A stretch of 64,000 bases of DNA, taken from assembly GCF_000264995.1 (NCBI RefSeq), contig NW_006767441.1, positions 818,370 to 882,369 on the forward strand, in the 5' to 3' direction. The first letter of the stretch is position 1, and each line of letters starts with the position of its first letter. Origin of the DNA: Punctularia strigosozonata HHB-11173 SS5 (lineage: Eukaryota > Basidiomycota > Agaricomycetes > Corticiales > Punctulariaceae). Positions 1 through 10,958 of this stretch are shown piece after piece. The notes below the pieces were generated by a model that did not search any database, was not told the DNA's origin, and saw only the letters and a list, made by a program, of their open reading frames with translations. The position numbers and the translations under genes were made by a program.

Positions 1-2538
1 TCTGCCGAAAACATTCAACTGCAGCCTGAGCTTCAATCTTCGCCATCCTTTCCCAAACCAGTCAGTACCCTCCTACTTTAGTATACGCGCGGGAAGCACT
101 CATCTTCAGCTCGAATTTGAATAGCCATACCCTTATAGTAGACTATCCGAGTTGGCGAAAAATGGGGAGGTCGATATCATATGCGTAGTGACGTCCGGAG
201 GCGACATCTATGAACCAAAAGTCCAAGCGCAAGGTACTGGAGATTGAACCATGATTGTCGATGCATCTGCTGAGGCTGCCGTCTTATTCAGATTTCAGGC
301 TTTCCATCAGGCTTGTAGATCCATCCCTAGGCACCGAAGCTGGCGGAGCGGAATGGACAGCCATCCTCTTCAAACCAGCAAAAGAGCAGTTGCCCCAAAT
401 TGTTGCCGGCAATATCGTAGTTCTGCACTGCATGAAGGTCGGTGCGTCTGTACTTTCTCCGCATACGCATTGTCATCACCCAGACCTCCAGGTGCGAACG
501 TATAGCAAGAACGGCGCGTCAGGCATCAACCTTGTCGGTTACAAGACATTCAGATGGGCAGTCTATAACCCCGTCACCAAGCAGATGCGCCGCGGCCCTG
601 GTGAACATGGCGTAATTATCGAACCGGCTCAATCAGGGGTTTCTGAGTACCTCCAGCAGCTTGCCAGCTGGTGGAATTCCACTCGGCGACCAGGAGAATC
701 ACTACCTGATTCCGGGGTCGAGCATCAGATTGTTCAGAGAGCCGCGAAATCCAGACGGCAGCATTGTCTCATCAGCGAAGCTTCGGGTTATTTCACATGT
801 ACTCTGGAGGTGCACAGAAATCTGCCGTTGATAGCTGCAAAGCTCTGATATTCCTCCCTTGCAGATAGTAGCCAGGGATAGAACCCGCGAAGACACTGCA
901 AACCCGCAGGTGATCTACGCGACAGATTACACCGAGCGAGAAGGGCTGGAAGAGGATCCTTGCAAGGAAGGTAATTCCAAAATGTTCCACAAAATAATAC
1001 GCGTAGAGATGTGGGATGAGGCCGCAAAACTGGCGAACGAGATGCATCCTGGAGAGTTCTGGAGAATGGACAACGTAAGGATGATGGAGAAGAGTACGTA
1101 CTCAGGTTACGTCGAGGCGAAGTTTGTGGAGGGAAAGAAGGCCCGCCTTCTCGATGAAAAGAAGGACAGCAACGACCAGCATCTCTCCGCTCTGCTGAAG
1201 TGGGTTATCCGCATACACCCGACGACAAACTCGAAGCTGATCAATATCCAGACGAAAAGAGAAACTGGCACTTCACCAGCCTTATGACAGTAATCCCCAT
1301 CTACTACTACAGGACGTTATCGAGGAAAAGTTTTGTAACTTGACGCTCGAAGTGAGGATCTCCTTCCCTGAACTTCCTCAGCTGACCCTTTCATAGATTC
1401 TCCATATAGCTCATGAAGAGGAAACCGTCATATACGGTACCGATTACACAAGAAACCCATACATGCTGGATGCATCACGAGGTCTAGTAGGACAACCGTG
1501 GTCCGAAGGTCTGGAGGGCAGGATCCTCCGGATAGTTCTCGAAGGCGATCAAGCGGATAGAGTCAAGCAACTCGGTTATTACGAGCTAAGGAGTGTGCGG
1601 CTGCATATGACTCGAGTCAAAGACAACCAGCTCATCTGTAAGCTGGGAGGATCCGGCCGCCTTATCGTCAAAATCAATGAGAAAGGGTCTAACCCTCATT
1701 TCAAAGAACTGCTCAGGTGAGATTGCTCGCTTCATGACCTGATGCGCCGGTTTGAGCCAAGTATAGGCGTAAGAGCGAATGGACGTCGAAACAGGAAACG
1801 ATCACTACCACGTTCGCGACACCGTTCAAGCAAGAAACCATCGTACAGACGCCCGAAGTTAAGATGGAAACCGATGAAGCGTCTGTCGAAGATTTCACAG
1901 GGGTTATACCCCCCCAGGAAAGCGGTCACAATCCAATGAGCGCCGTTGATGCCATCCAAAATTGCGAGCCCCGCCTTCAAAAGTTCACGCTTCGCGCACA
2001 CATAATCAAATTTGGGCCAAGAAGGTTGCAAGAATGGATTGTCCGCCGCTGCAGCCGTTGCAACGAGTAGTAAGTTAATCCCTCAAACCGTTTGTCAGCA
2101 GACTGACACCCATCAGCTTGCAACCGTGTATGCAACGCTGTTTCGCGTGTTACGAATCTACGGGCCTGGATGACCTCGCCGTAGACCACCGATGCAATGG
2201 TTACCTGGAGCTGGAAGACGAAACTGGATTGACTATGACTGTGGCTGTCACGGAAGCGGTAGGCCCATGCAGATAATTGTGCCATGTTGTGCTATGACCA
2301 ACATCTACCCCTTCAGACTGCCTTCATTGGTGCACATAGCCAAAGCCACGATGACTTGTCAGAACGGCTGTCAACCTCCCTGTGCCGCCTTTTGGGTAAC
2401 TGCATGCGCGTTCGACAGCAAGCAGAACTTGGTCATCCACTTGGCAACCAAACTCCGTGGTTCAATATGGTCATCGCCAGCTGGCCATGCGACTCGACTG
2501 AAGTTGCTTTTACCCTGATAAATTACTCTGACTCCTGA
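1..2538 (+). CDS. POT1: Protection-of-telomeres protein 1 (POT1), 5' partial
   Basis: Single-stranded telomeric DNA-binding protein of the shelterin-type cap. The reading frame is already open at base 1 with no start codon, so the N-terminus lies outside the window. The first OB fold (Telo_bind) spans two to three exons around 139-840: it has LSELAKNGEVDIICVVTS, then SIRLVDPSLG, and FRWAVYNP near its end. Two further OB folds follow, each with a TDYT motif (VIYATDYT near 920, VIYGTDYT near 1440). A C-terminal module from about 1990 has paired cysteines (CSRC, CMQRCFAC), resembling the zinc-binding OB of other POT1 proteins. Introns that fit by eye are 81-138, 234-291, one ending at the ATAGTAGCC exon (864), one before 1397, one near 2070-2117 and one near 2261-2317. 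The stop (TGA, ending 2538) converges on KEX2. Family assignment is inferred from motifs; exon joins in 1720-1990 are the least certain. Confidence 0.82.
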
Positions 2539-2657
2539 GGCCGCGGCACGGTACGATGTCGCCGCTCTCGTATAGATACCCATTCTGTGTAGTGATACCC
2601 AACCCGAATAATGCATAATATATTATGTTGCGTTACATGTCCATAATAACAATGGTA

Positions 2658-5611
2658 CTACCGAACCTGTGATGCGTGCTCCCAGCTGCCGTCCGCACTC
2701 CCCACCCCGCTCCCGCTGGCAGGACTATCCACCCGCTCTCGCACGCGATCTATGTCGCTTGGGTTGTCTCGATACATGGGCGCGGACGCTGGTTCGTCGT
2801 CGTCGAGGAAGCCAGAATGGAAACCGAGGCCTGCAGGCGAGCGATCGTGCGGTCGGCCGCCACGCAAGCCTGTCTCTTCATCCGCATCCTCGTCATCTGA
2901 AACTTCGCCGAACGCGTCGTAAAGCTCCTTGGTGTTGCGGGCTCCGCTGATGTTGGAACGCCCGCCACGACCCACGGAGCTCATGGCAAGGTCATCACCA
3001 GCGACGCTGCTGTACTGAGCCAGGCGCCTCTGCGCTACGCGGCGTCGCCAGAAGAAGATGCCGACAGCTATGGCAAAGACGAGCACGAGGGCTGCCGCTC
3101 CAACGAACCACTTCTGGTCAGACACCAAGCTGGACATGTCCGAGAACCAGCCTTCATCGGGCGTTGGGGTCATGGTGGGCGATGCAGTGGCTTCAACGGC
3201 GTCTTCCACGCCGCTGGTGAAAGCGGGTGTACTAGCGTCACCCTCGGCATCACCGTGGTCACCCGGAAGGTGAGCGGTCGGCTTCGGTCGTGTCTTTGTC
3301 GAGGTAGCAGCCGCGGCAGTGGAAGAGGAGATTACTGGATGGTCCGCCTCCTCGGTCTCTAAGGGCGGAAGGACGTTCTGCACCACCGGGACTTCATACT
3401 GCTTGACCTTGGACGGATCGATGGTGGCCCCCCATAGGGACATGCTCCAGCCGAGGAAGGAGCCGGTACGACCCTCCTGTTGCTGATCCGAGACACGGAT
3501 CGTCCACTCGCCGACTGGATCCTCATCCCTAACCCAAACCATGAGCACAGGAAAGGCACATCGCAATGATCACACTCACCAGTGCTTGAGCGTCATGAAG
3601 CGCCAACCGGGGAACCCTGTCTTCGCGGCATCTCCATTTCGCTTCCCGGCCAAAATACTTTTGATCCCGTTGGGGCTCGTCAGCTCGACTTCGACGTCTC
3701 CCCGCCGGTCGTGCTGAATCCACACCCGCACCGTCACATGCTCCAGTGTCTCGAGGTTATGCTGCTCCATCATCTCCTTCGTCACGACCATCTTGCTCTC
3801 CACACCATCAGGCCCAATCACCTCGCCGCCGCTCATCTCGTCGAGGAGGTTCATCGTGCCGTTATTAATCTGAATCGCGGGTAGCTCCATCCACGCCTGA
3901 GGCTTGACGAGCTTCCAGGACTGCGCGGCCGTGACATAGTGGAAGGCGTCGAGCTTGCCGTAGCCGTATTTGTATGAGTATGGGCGTCCGGCGGCAGTAG
4001 TCTCCCAGTCGGGATCTTCGTCATTGACCTTGATCGCTGTACGCATGGCAAGGTGCTGCATGTCACGCCACGTAAGGTCTGGGCGAACTGACAGTGCGAG
4101 GGCGAAGACCCCAACGGCGTTAGGCGCCGCAGCAGAGGTACCACCATGGTTCTTGGCGCATTTGTTCTTACCGACGTCCGTAGTCACCTGCCGGACGTTA
4201 GTCTTGTCCGACTCGCGACATATTGAGATGCACTCACAATGTGATTTCCTGACCCGGACGTGTATGCGACCACCATGTTTGCCGCGCAGCTCTCGGAATA
4301 GTACGGATGCAGACCCTTATAATCGATAGCTGCAACGGTGATGCTGTAGATGCTGTTCGTATACCCGTCGAAGTTGCACTGGTCACCCGAGCCAGCGCCG
4401 TTTCCGGCAGCAAAGACGAAGATAGAGCCTTTCCCGCCTCGACCATTGTTGATGCCATTGACGACGGCCTTCTCAACGAGGTATCCAGGTGCTTCCATCG
4501 AGCGACCATCGTCGGCAGGGCCCCAAGAACAGGAATAGATGGAGGTGTTCTGGAATGCGTAGTTCAACGAGGCGGCTTCGTCGATATCTGAGCAAGGCCG
4601 TCAGTATGCCGATATTGATGCTAAAAGGAGTTATATATTGCCTGAGATTGGTCCCGACAATATCCGTAGACCAGCGACCTTAGATCCATAGGCAACGCCG
4701 ACACCACAGACGTTGTTCTTCACGGCGGCGATTTGACCTGCACAGCGAGTGCCGTGGTGATCGTCAAAGAGTACGGGCGTTGGTAGGTCGACGTGATCGT
4801 TGAAGTCATACGAGCCAAGAGCATCCTAAGATCCGACACTAGTCATTAAGACACGGTCCGATTTACGGAGAGAAAAACGACTGCGTACGAAGTTGCCCGC
4901 CAAATCGTCGCTGTTATAGTCCAATCCATCATCGACTAGCGCACTGATGATGCCCTCACCCGTGATTCCCATCTCCCAGATGCCCGTTGCGTTCATAGCA
5001 TGCTCCGGAAACTCGTCGTTCACTAGATGCCACTGCTTCTGGAACTCAGGGTCTGCGAAACCGAAGTGTAGCGCAACCGAATGCGCCGATGACGCGTTGT
5101 ATCCGTCTCCTTCACCGGCTCCGACCTCCTCGATGATGGGTGGTGGTGCACGAGCGATGAGGGAGTCGTCCCGCTTTACGCGTTGCCGAGGCACCTGTTT
5201 CTCAAGATACGGGATGGCGCTCGCGACCCGCTTCGCCCGCTGCATGTCCGCGGCGCGGGTGGAAAAGATCGAGGTCCTCCTGCTCGCCGCCCGTCTCCGT
5301 AGCCTCTCCCACCTCTCTTCTACCGCGTCCCTCGCTACTCCGCTCCCGCTCGTCGTTCTCCGTGACATCGCCTCGGCCTTGGGCGCCCGCACCAGCCAAT
5401 GATCCTTTAGCTCCCCCGCCCGGTCAACCAGCTCCACGCCCAAAGCCTTGGCGCACTCGTCCAGCGATGCGCTTCCGGGGGCCCTGGGGTCGTGTTGCAT
5501 GACATAGTATTCGTGGCTGGCGTAGTCTCGCCGTACCGGGTTCGCGGCGCTAGCGGACGTGGCAGGCTGGAGGGCGGCCAAGAGGAGCAGACTGAAGGCC
5601 CTGAGCTTCAT
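2658..5611 (-). CDS. KEX2: Kexin, Golgi proprotein convertase (subtilisin family S8)
   Basis: Calcium-dependent serine protease of the late Golgi that cuts after dibasic (KR) sites in secretory precursors. Five exons fit: 5611-4889, 4825-4642, 4587-4238, 4187-3580 and 3528-2658, giving 911 residues in one frame. Order: signal peptide ([19 protein letters not shown]), propeptide ending at a KR site (RQRVKRDD), catalytic Asp (DDGLDY), His ([10 protein letters not shown]), oxyanion Asn (AAGNG), Ser (HGGTSAAAP), P domain, Ser/Thr/Pro linker, one membrane segment ([19 protein letters not shown]) and an acidic cytosolic tail. I chose the internal ATG at 5611 rather than the in-frame one at 5686 because the signal peptide starts there. 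The intron 4641-4588 has a GC donor. All catalytic residues are present, so the enzyme should be active. It converges with POT1 and is divergent from the monooxygenase gene. Confidence 0.95.
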
Positions 5612-5980
5612 CCTGTCGGGCGTCCGAGGAGATGGACGGGAAGATAAACAGAGATCGTGGTGGAAAGGCGCCAGCGGAGGGAACACACAGAGCTGGATTG
5701 CCGGTCGAAATGTCGCCGCCCGATCAAGGCGAGCGTGAGTAACCAGCTCGTGGCGATGCTGCGTGATGGTCTTGTGACAGCGGGTTTCGCACGCTTACTT
5801 GCGGTAAAGCGGTTAGACTGCCGCGACCGACTCGGTTTCATTTGATTCTGAGTGCATAGCTCCGTGTACCGAGTCGCCGACGTATAAGAGCTTCCCTCGT
5901 ACACATACAAGAATGCCCACGCGGTCTCTTTCGTCCCTGCCCTTGACCGGTGGTTTCCGGTGGATGATTAACGGTGGACA
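5612..5980. promoter_or_regulatory. Shared upstream region of KEX2 and the monooxygenase gene
   Basis: 369 bp between two divergent start codons. It must hold both promoters. I see no clear TATA box or repeat and no convincing gene. Confidence 0.5.
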
Positions 5981-8169
5981 ATGAACGAGTCCGCATCCGA
6001 ATCCCAGCCCCTACTGGACTCGGCGAGACCCAGGGTAGCGATTGTCGGTGCAGGGTAAGTGTGAGCTCTGGTTCCGCATTGCATGACGTTGGTCTCATGC
6101 GAGTACTCGTTATCTCAGTTTGGCCGGCATATCCATGGCTATCTCATTGCGAAAGAAACTGCGATACGACAACTTCTCGGTTTGCAATAGCCATACATAA
6201 TGCACTATTCCGCTCTGTACGCTCATCGTCTGGCCAGATCTACGAACGCGCGCCAAACGTGGGAGGCACATGGAACGTAAGCCAATCTCTGCTTAATGGG
6301 AGATTCATAGCTTATTTCTTGCATTCAGTTAACGACATACCCCGTGCGTTGCTTGCGATACGGGGCATGAACGATGCTTATCCCCACGATAGGGATGCGG
6401 ATCCGATGTTCCCGGTCACTGGTACAGCCTATCCACGGAGCTTAATCCATATTGTACGTGGGAGTGATGAAACGTGTCAAGCAGTATCATTCATATGGGT
6501 CAAAAGGGTCAAGCTACTATGTCGCACAGGATGAATTACGTTCCTACTGGCAAGGCCTCTTCCGCAAATACAACCTCGAACAACACACCTCCTTCAATAC
6601 GGATGTATCACATGCTGCGTGGTCGGAGTCCGCCCAAGTATGGACTTTGACTTTGCAGGACGTTCATACGAAGGAGCAAAGGCAAGAGCAGGCGGAGATC
6701 CTCATTTGGGCTACAGGCATCCTGTCGACGCCAGCCATTCCCGACATAACGGGCCTAAGCACGTTTCGAGGAGAAGTATGGCATTCGGCAGAATGGAGAC
6801 ACGATGTCCCCCTGAAAGGGAAGCGGGTGGCGGTTATCGGAAATGGCTGTTCTGCGTGGGTCGAGAGATGGCTTTCTGGACCTTCAATCTATTAGCTACC
6901 TAACATGGATCTTCTCACGCAGGGCACAATTTGTACCGAAAATTAGCGAAGATCTCACCACTGAGGTGTTCAATATTGCAAGGACACGACAGTGGTATGT
7001 GCCTAGGGTGCGTGTATACTGACATTCATACTACTTTGAGTGCCAACTCCGCTCGTAGCTACAATATCGGTATCCTCAGTGGGCGAAATGGATATTTGCC
7101 TATGTGCCATTCGCAGCGAGGATATATAGGAACTGGATCATGACCAGAGTAGGCAGCACGAGCTCCCCCTCAAAACGAACTTGACCGAATATAGTATCTG
7201 ATAGATGGACTTCTGGGGCCACCTCCTTTTCAATGCAGATAACTCTAGATTCATCAAGGCAACTATAGCGGTATGTCTCTTGTTACATCGCTTCTTTAAG
7301 TTATCGGCTGAACGTTATATTACTCTCAGCGGTTGACTCAATACATCAAAGGCACTGCTCCCCCTGCATTGGCCGATGAGTTAATCCCGGATTTTTGTAA
7401 GTTTCTGAGTAACATTTAGGCACCGACGCTAACGAAGTGCCTAGCTCCGGGCTGTCGGCGCCTCATCCTCGATCCAGGATATTTGGATTCGCTGAAGCGA
7501 CCCAACGTGACCCTCGTCCAGGATGATGTCGACTGTATCGAGCCAGCGGCGATCAAACTCAAATCTGGAAGCTCGCTGCCTGTTGACCATATCATATTGG
7601 CCACGGGGTATGATATGGTGATGTCTAAGCAGTTTATGTTCCTCACGCCTGCCTTTAACGTTTGATGCCGGCAGTCCTTCTTAGGAACCCAAGTTCATGG
7701 AAGAGGCAGCGTGAATCTTAAAGAATGGTTCAGCAGTAGAGGCGGGCCGATAGCATACTTGGGTGAGCTCGACGGTTATCCGTGCAGAGCGCGAGCAGTT
7801 GTCTGATCAGTGACTGTAGGCATCGCGGCGCCTGGCTACCCCAACTTCTTCCTCTTCGATGGCCCCAACACCGTGACAGGACATGCGAGCGTCGTATTCA
7901 CTGCTGAAGTGCAGATCGCCTATATCGCGCAACTACTCCGGCCCATGTTGGGCGGTAGAATCAAGGAAATCGAAGTCAAGGATAAACCGTTTGAAGAATA
8001 CAACGCGTGGCTTGAGAAACGCATGAATCATTCTGCGTGGACGGGGTGCACCTCCTGGTACCGGGCTGGAAAGACTGGTAGGAACTCGTCTACTTTCCCG
8101 GGCGCCGTGACCAAGTATTGGTGGTTATGTCGATCGGTCAAGTGGGATCATTACGCAATTGGCCGCTGA
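5981..8169 (+). CDS. FAD-dependent monooxygenase, Baeyer-Villiger-like
   Basis: Predicted FAD/NADPH-dependent oxygenase of the class that inserts oxygen next to ketones or hydroxylates lipophilic substrates; the substrate is not predictable. The start at 5981 leads into RVAIVGAG, and joining across an intron gives VAIVGAGLAGISMAISL, the FAD Rossmann motif. Further exons give IYERAPNVGGTWN, TYPGCGSDVPGHWYSLS, the fingerprint FRGEVWHSAEWR (FxGxxxHxxxW), a second dinucleotide motif VAVIGNGCSA, the ATGYD motif and a C-terminal part (GHASVVF) ending at 8169. About ten introns interrupt it, several close to 50 bp. The residue after the fingerprint Trp is Arg rather than the Pro or Asp of the textbook motif. 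No neighbouring biosynthetic genes are seen, so a stand-alone oxidative or detoxifying role is the safest guess. Confidence 0.88.
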
Positions 8170-8464
8170 CGTTGGGCGCATTTGAACGGCGAAACAACTC
8201 GCGATAACATTATCTGTGTAGTAAGGAGAAAAATACGACAAGATCAGCATGTTGAAGGACGGTAGTTGAACGTTTGAACCTTGCTTGCCTGCATAAGGTC
8301 GCAGTCGCGGTGTGGCGGAGGGTGAATTGATGGGAGTGTGACATGTGCAGCCGGTGGCGGCATTTGCCGGGTCGCTTCTGTTGTGTCTATCCTCCCGCTG
8401 GGCGGCCTTGGGACTCGCCCACCACCACCCTCCTCCTCCAGGACGTCGCACCCGACAGGCATCT

Positions 8465-10395
8465 ATGGCCGCGACCCATGGCTCTACCTCCTCCACGTCC
8501 ATCGTCGGTAACCATTACCGCGTAGGTCGCAAGATAGGCGAGGGCAGTTTCGGTGTCATCTTCGAGGGTGCATCCTATCTGCTCTACGTCCGTTGGCTCT
8601 CTTGTTCAACTCTTTCTCCAGGCACGAATCTCTTGAACTCGCAGACCGTGGCTATCAAGTTTGTGAGCTCCTCGTTCTGCCCATAGACGCCTGGAGGGGC
8701 GTTGACCACTGACGTCAGGAACCACGGAAAGCCGAGGCGCCCCAACTTCGGGACGAATGTCGTTCGTATCGCATACTCGCGGGATGTCGTGCGTGCAGCT
8801 GCTATGTATCCATCAACTGGTTCACAAGATTCCCATCCCAGCCGGCATACCCCAGATTTACCACTTTGGTCAAGAGGGTCTGCACAACATTCTCGTGATA
8901 GATTTGCTCGGGCCAAGCTTGGAGGATCTCTTCGACATGTGTGGACGCAAGTTCTCTGTAAAGACAGTGTGTATGGCTGCTCGTCAGATGGTAAGCCGCC
9001 GTTCACGCGCGTAGCACGCGAGTTCATCGACGTGCGTGCCCTACAGATCACGCGTGTACGAACCATCCACGAGAAGAACCTCATCTACCGCGACATCAAA
9101 CCCGACAACTTCCTCATTGGGCGTCCGGGTACGAAGGGAGCGAACAGTGAGCGAAGTTCGATGTCGTGCCCATCGTCATGCCTGACATATTTGCTGTAGT
9201 CATCCACGTGGTGGACTTCGGTATGGCAAAACAGTACCGTGATCCCAAGACCAAGCAACATATCCCTTATCGCGAGCGGAAAAGTCTCAGCGGGACTGCT
9301 CGGTACATGAGCATCAACACTCATCTTGGCCGAGGTTTGTCCGCATCTGCAACTTCATGCACCGACCTTACCCGCTTGTGTGCATACAGAACAATCCCGC
9401 CGTGATGACTTGGAGTCGCTCGGCCACGTCTTCATGTACTTCCTTCGGGGGAGCTTACCATGGCAGGGTCTCAAGGCCGCTACCAACAAGCAAAAGTACG
9501 AAAAGATTGGCGAGAAGAAGCAAACAACACCCATCAAGGAACTATGCGAAGGATACCCAGGTACGTTCTGCCTCGGAGAGCGGAATCTCGGCTAAACACT
9601 CACACGCAGAGGAGTTTGGCATTTATCTCAACTATGTTCGCAAGCTTGGCTTCGAGGAGACTCCTGACTACGACTTCTTGCGCGAGTTGTTCGCGAAAGT
9701 GCTCAAGAGTAACGGCGACGTTGAAGATGGTGTCTATGATTGGAATTTGCTCAACGGTGGCAAAGGCTGGGAAGCTTCCATGGTAACGTTGATTTGAGAT
9801 GCGCATAATAATCATTTACTGAAACTGTCTATAGGGGGGTCAATCCTCGCAGGTTTCTGCGCAATTGCAGAACGCAGGCCTCAGCCCGGCAGCAGCAGAC
9901 CGAAGGCGCGACTCAGACCGTCGCCGGGTGTCCCAGGCAGGCAATGTGGTACCTCCCTCTCCTGCTCTCGTTCGTCATGGTTCCTCAAAGCAACGGAAGA
10001 TACCCGCAGCGCTCACCCCAGGCGGCGGCGGCAACGCCTCTGGCCAGCTCACGCCCATATCAGCCGCGGCGCACGTCAACGTCCCTCCTCCCGGCTCGAC
10101 CCAGCGCCGAACGAGCACCGCCATTGACACGCAGCACCCGTACGCCAACGCGCAAGGCGGCAACTACGAGTATGGCGCCGGCGAAGGCACCGACGAGTAC
10201 AGCACGGCCCAGCAACAGCAGGCGCATCAACAGCCGTACGGTCGAACTTCTCCCATGGTTGCCGCAGCGCCTCCTGCCGTGAGCAATGTCCGTGCAGTAG
10301 GAGGAGACATCGGCGTCGCGAACGGAGGCGGGTATCAGGACGAGCAGCCCCAGGGCAACGCTTTCTTACGATGCCTCACATGTCGGTGTGGCTAG
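8465..10395 (+). CDS. YCK2: Plasma-membrane casein kinase I (Yck1/2 type)
   Basis: Serine/threonine kinase of the CK1 family. Yeast Yck1/2 act at the plasma membrane in sugar sensing, endocytosis and morphogenesis. The chosen ATG (8465) opens [10 protein letters not shown], then [19 protein letters not shown] (P-loop), VAIKF (ATP Lys), [12 protein letters not shown] (catalytic loop), [11 protein letters not shown] (Mg-binding) and the CK1 hallmark [11 protein letters not shown]. About seven introns split the kinase domain. A long low-complexity tail of about 170 residues (Gln, Pro, Ser, Gly) ends in [10 protein letters not shown]. The terminal cysteine cluster matches the palmitoylation anchor of fungal Yck proteins and is the basis for preferring Yck over soluble Hrr25. 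Its 3' end faces the JmjC gene across 563 bp. Confidence 0.93.
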
Positions 10396-10958
10396 ACACC
10401 ATCCTTTCCTTTACCATTACCTGGATCTCGGTCGTTCCTTGCTTTTACTTACACCTTCTATTTACGTCTAGTCGCTAAGCTAATTCGCTATATGCTTCTC
10501 CTTCTCTCACCGGGTACCCAGTCGTTCACGAACTGCTTGACGTTATACCTGAAAATCTCCTGCTTAATGTTTACGGAGGTTTTCGACGGGACGTGCATAC
10601 ATATACCATGAAACTTTGGATTCATACAATATAACAATACAAGGTTTTGCCATTGGTGAGGAATGGCCCACCGAGGTTATCCGTCAAATTCATGAAGTTC
10701 ACAAGATACGAGACAGCCAAGCTGTTATTATGCCAAGGGCTGTCAGAGTGCAAAGCGCGCATATAGAAAGTCGTTAGAATGGTCCCATGGCCTTGGGGCC
10801 CATTAGGTGCTGAGCGCAATGGTTCATGCATTTTCAAAGTGTGACGCTTGAATGCTGGCTAGATATCTATCACTTGGGCGCCAGTCCCGCGCCGGTGACG
10901 TGTCGCTCATCAGCGCAGGTTCTGAGCATGATCCCTGCGCATCTTCAATGATGGTAAG
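10396..10958. other. Intergenic spacer between convergent genes
   Basis: 563 bp separating the 3' ends of the CK1 and JmjC genes. It should contain both 3' untranslated regions. Short open frames here show no family motif, and I see no repeat or RNA gene. Confidence 0.5.
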
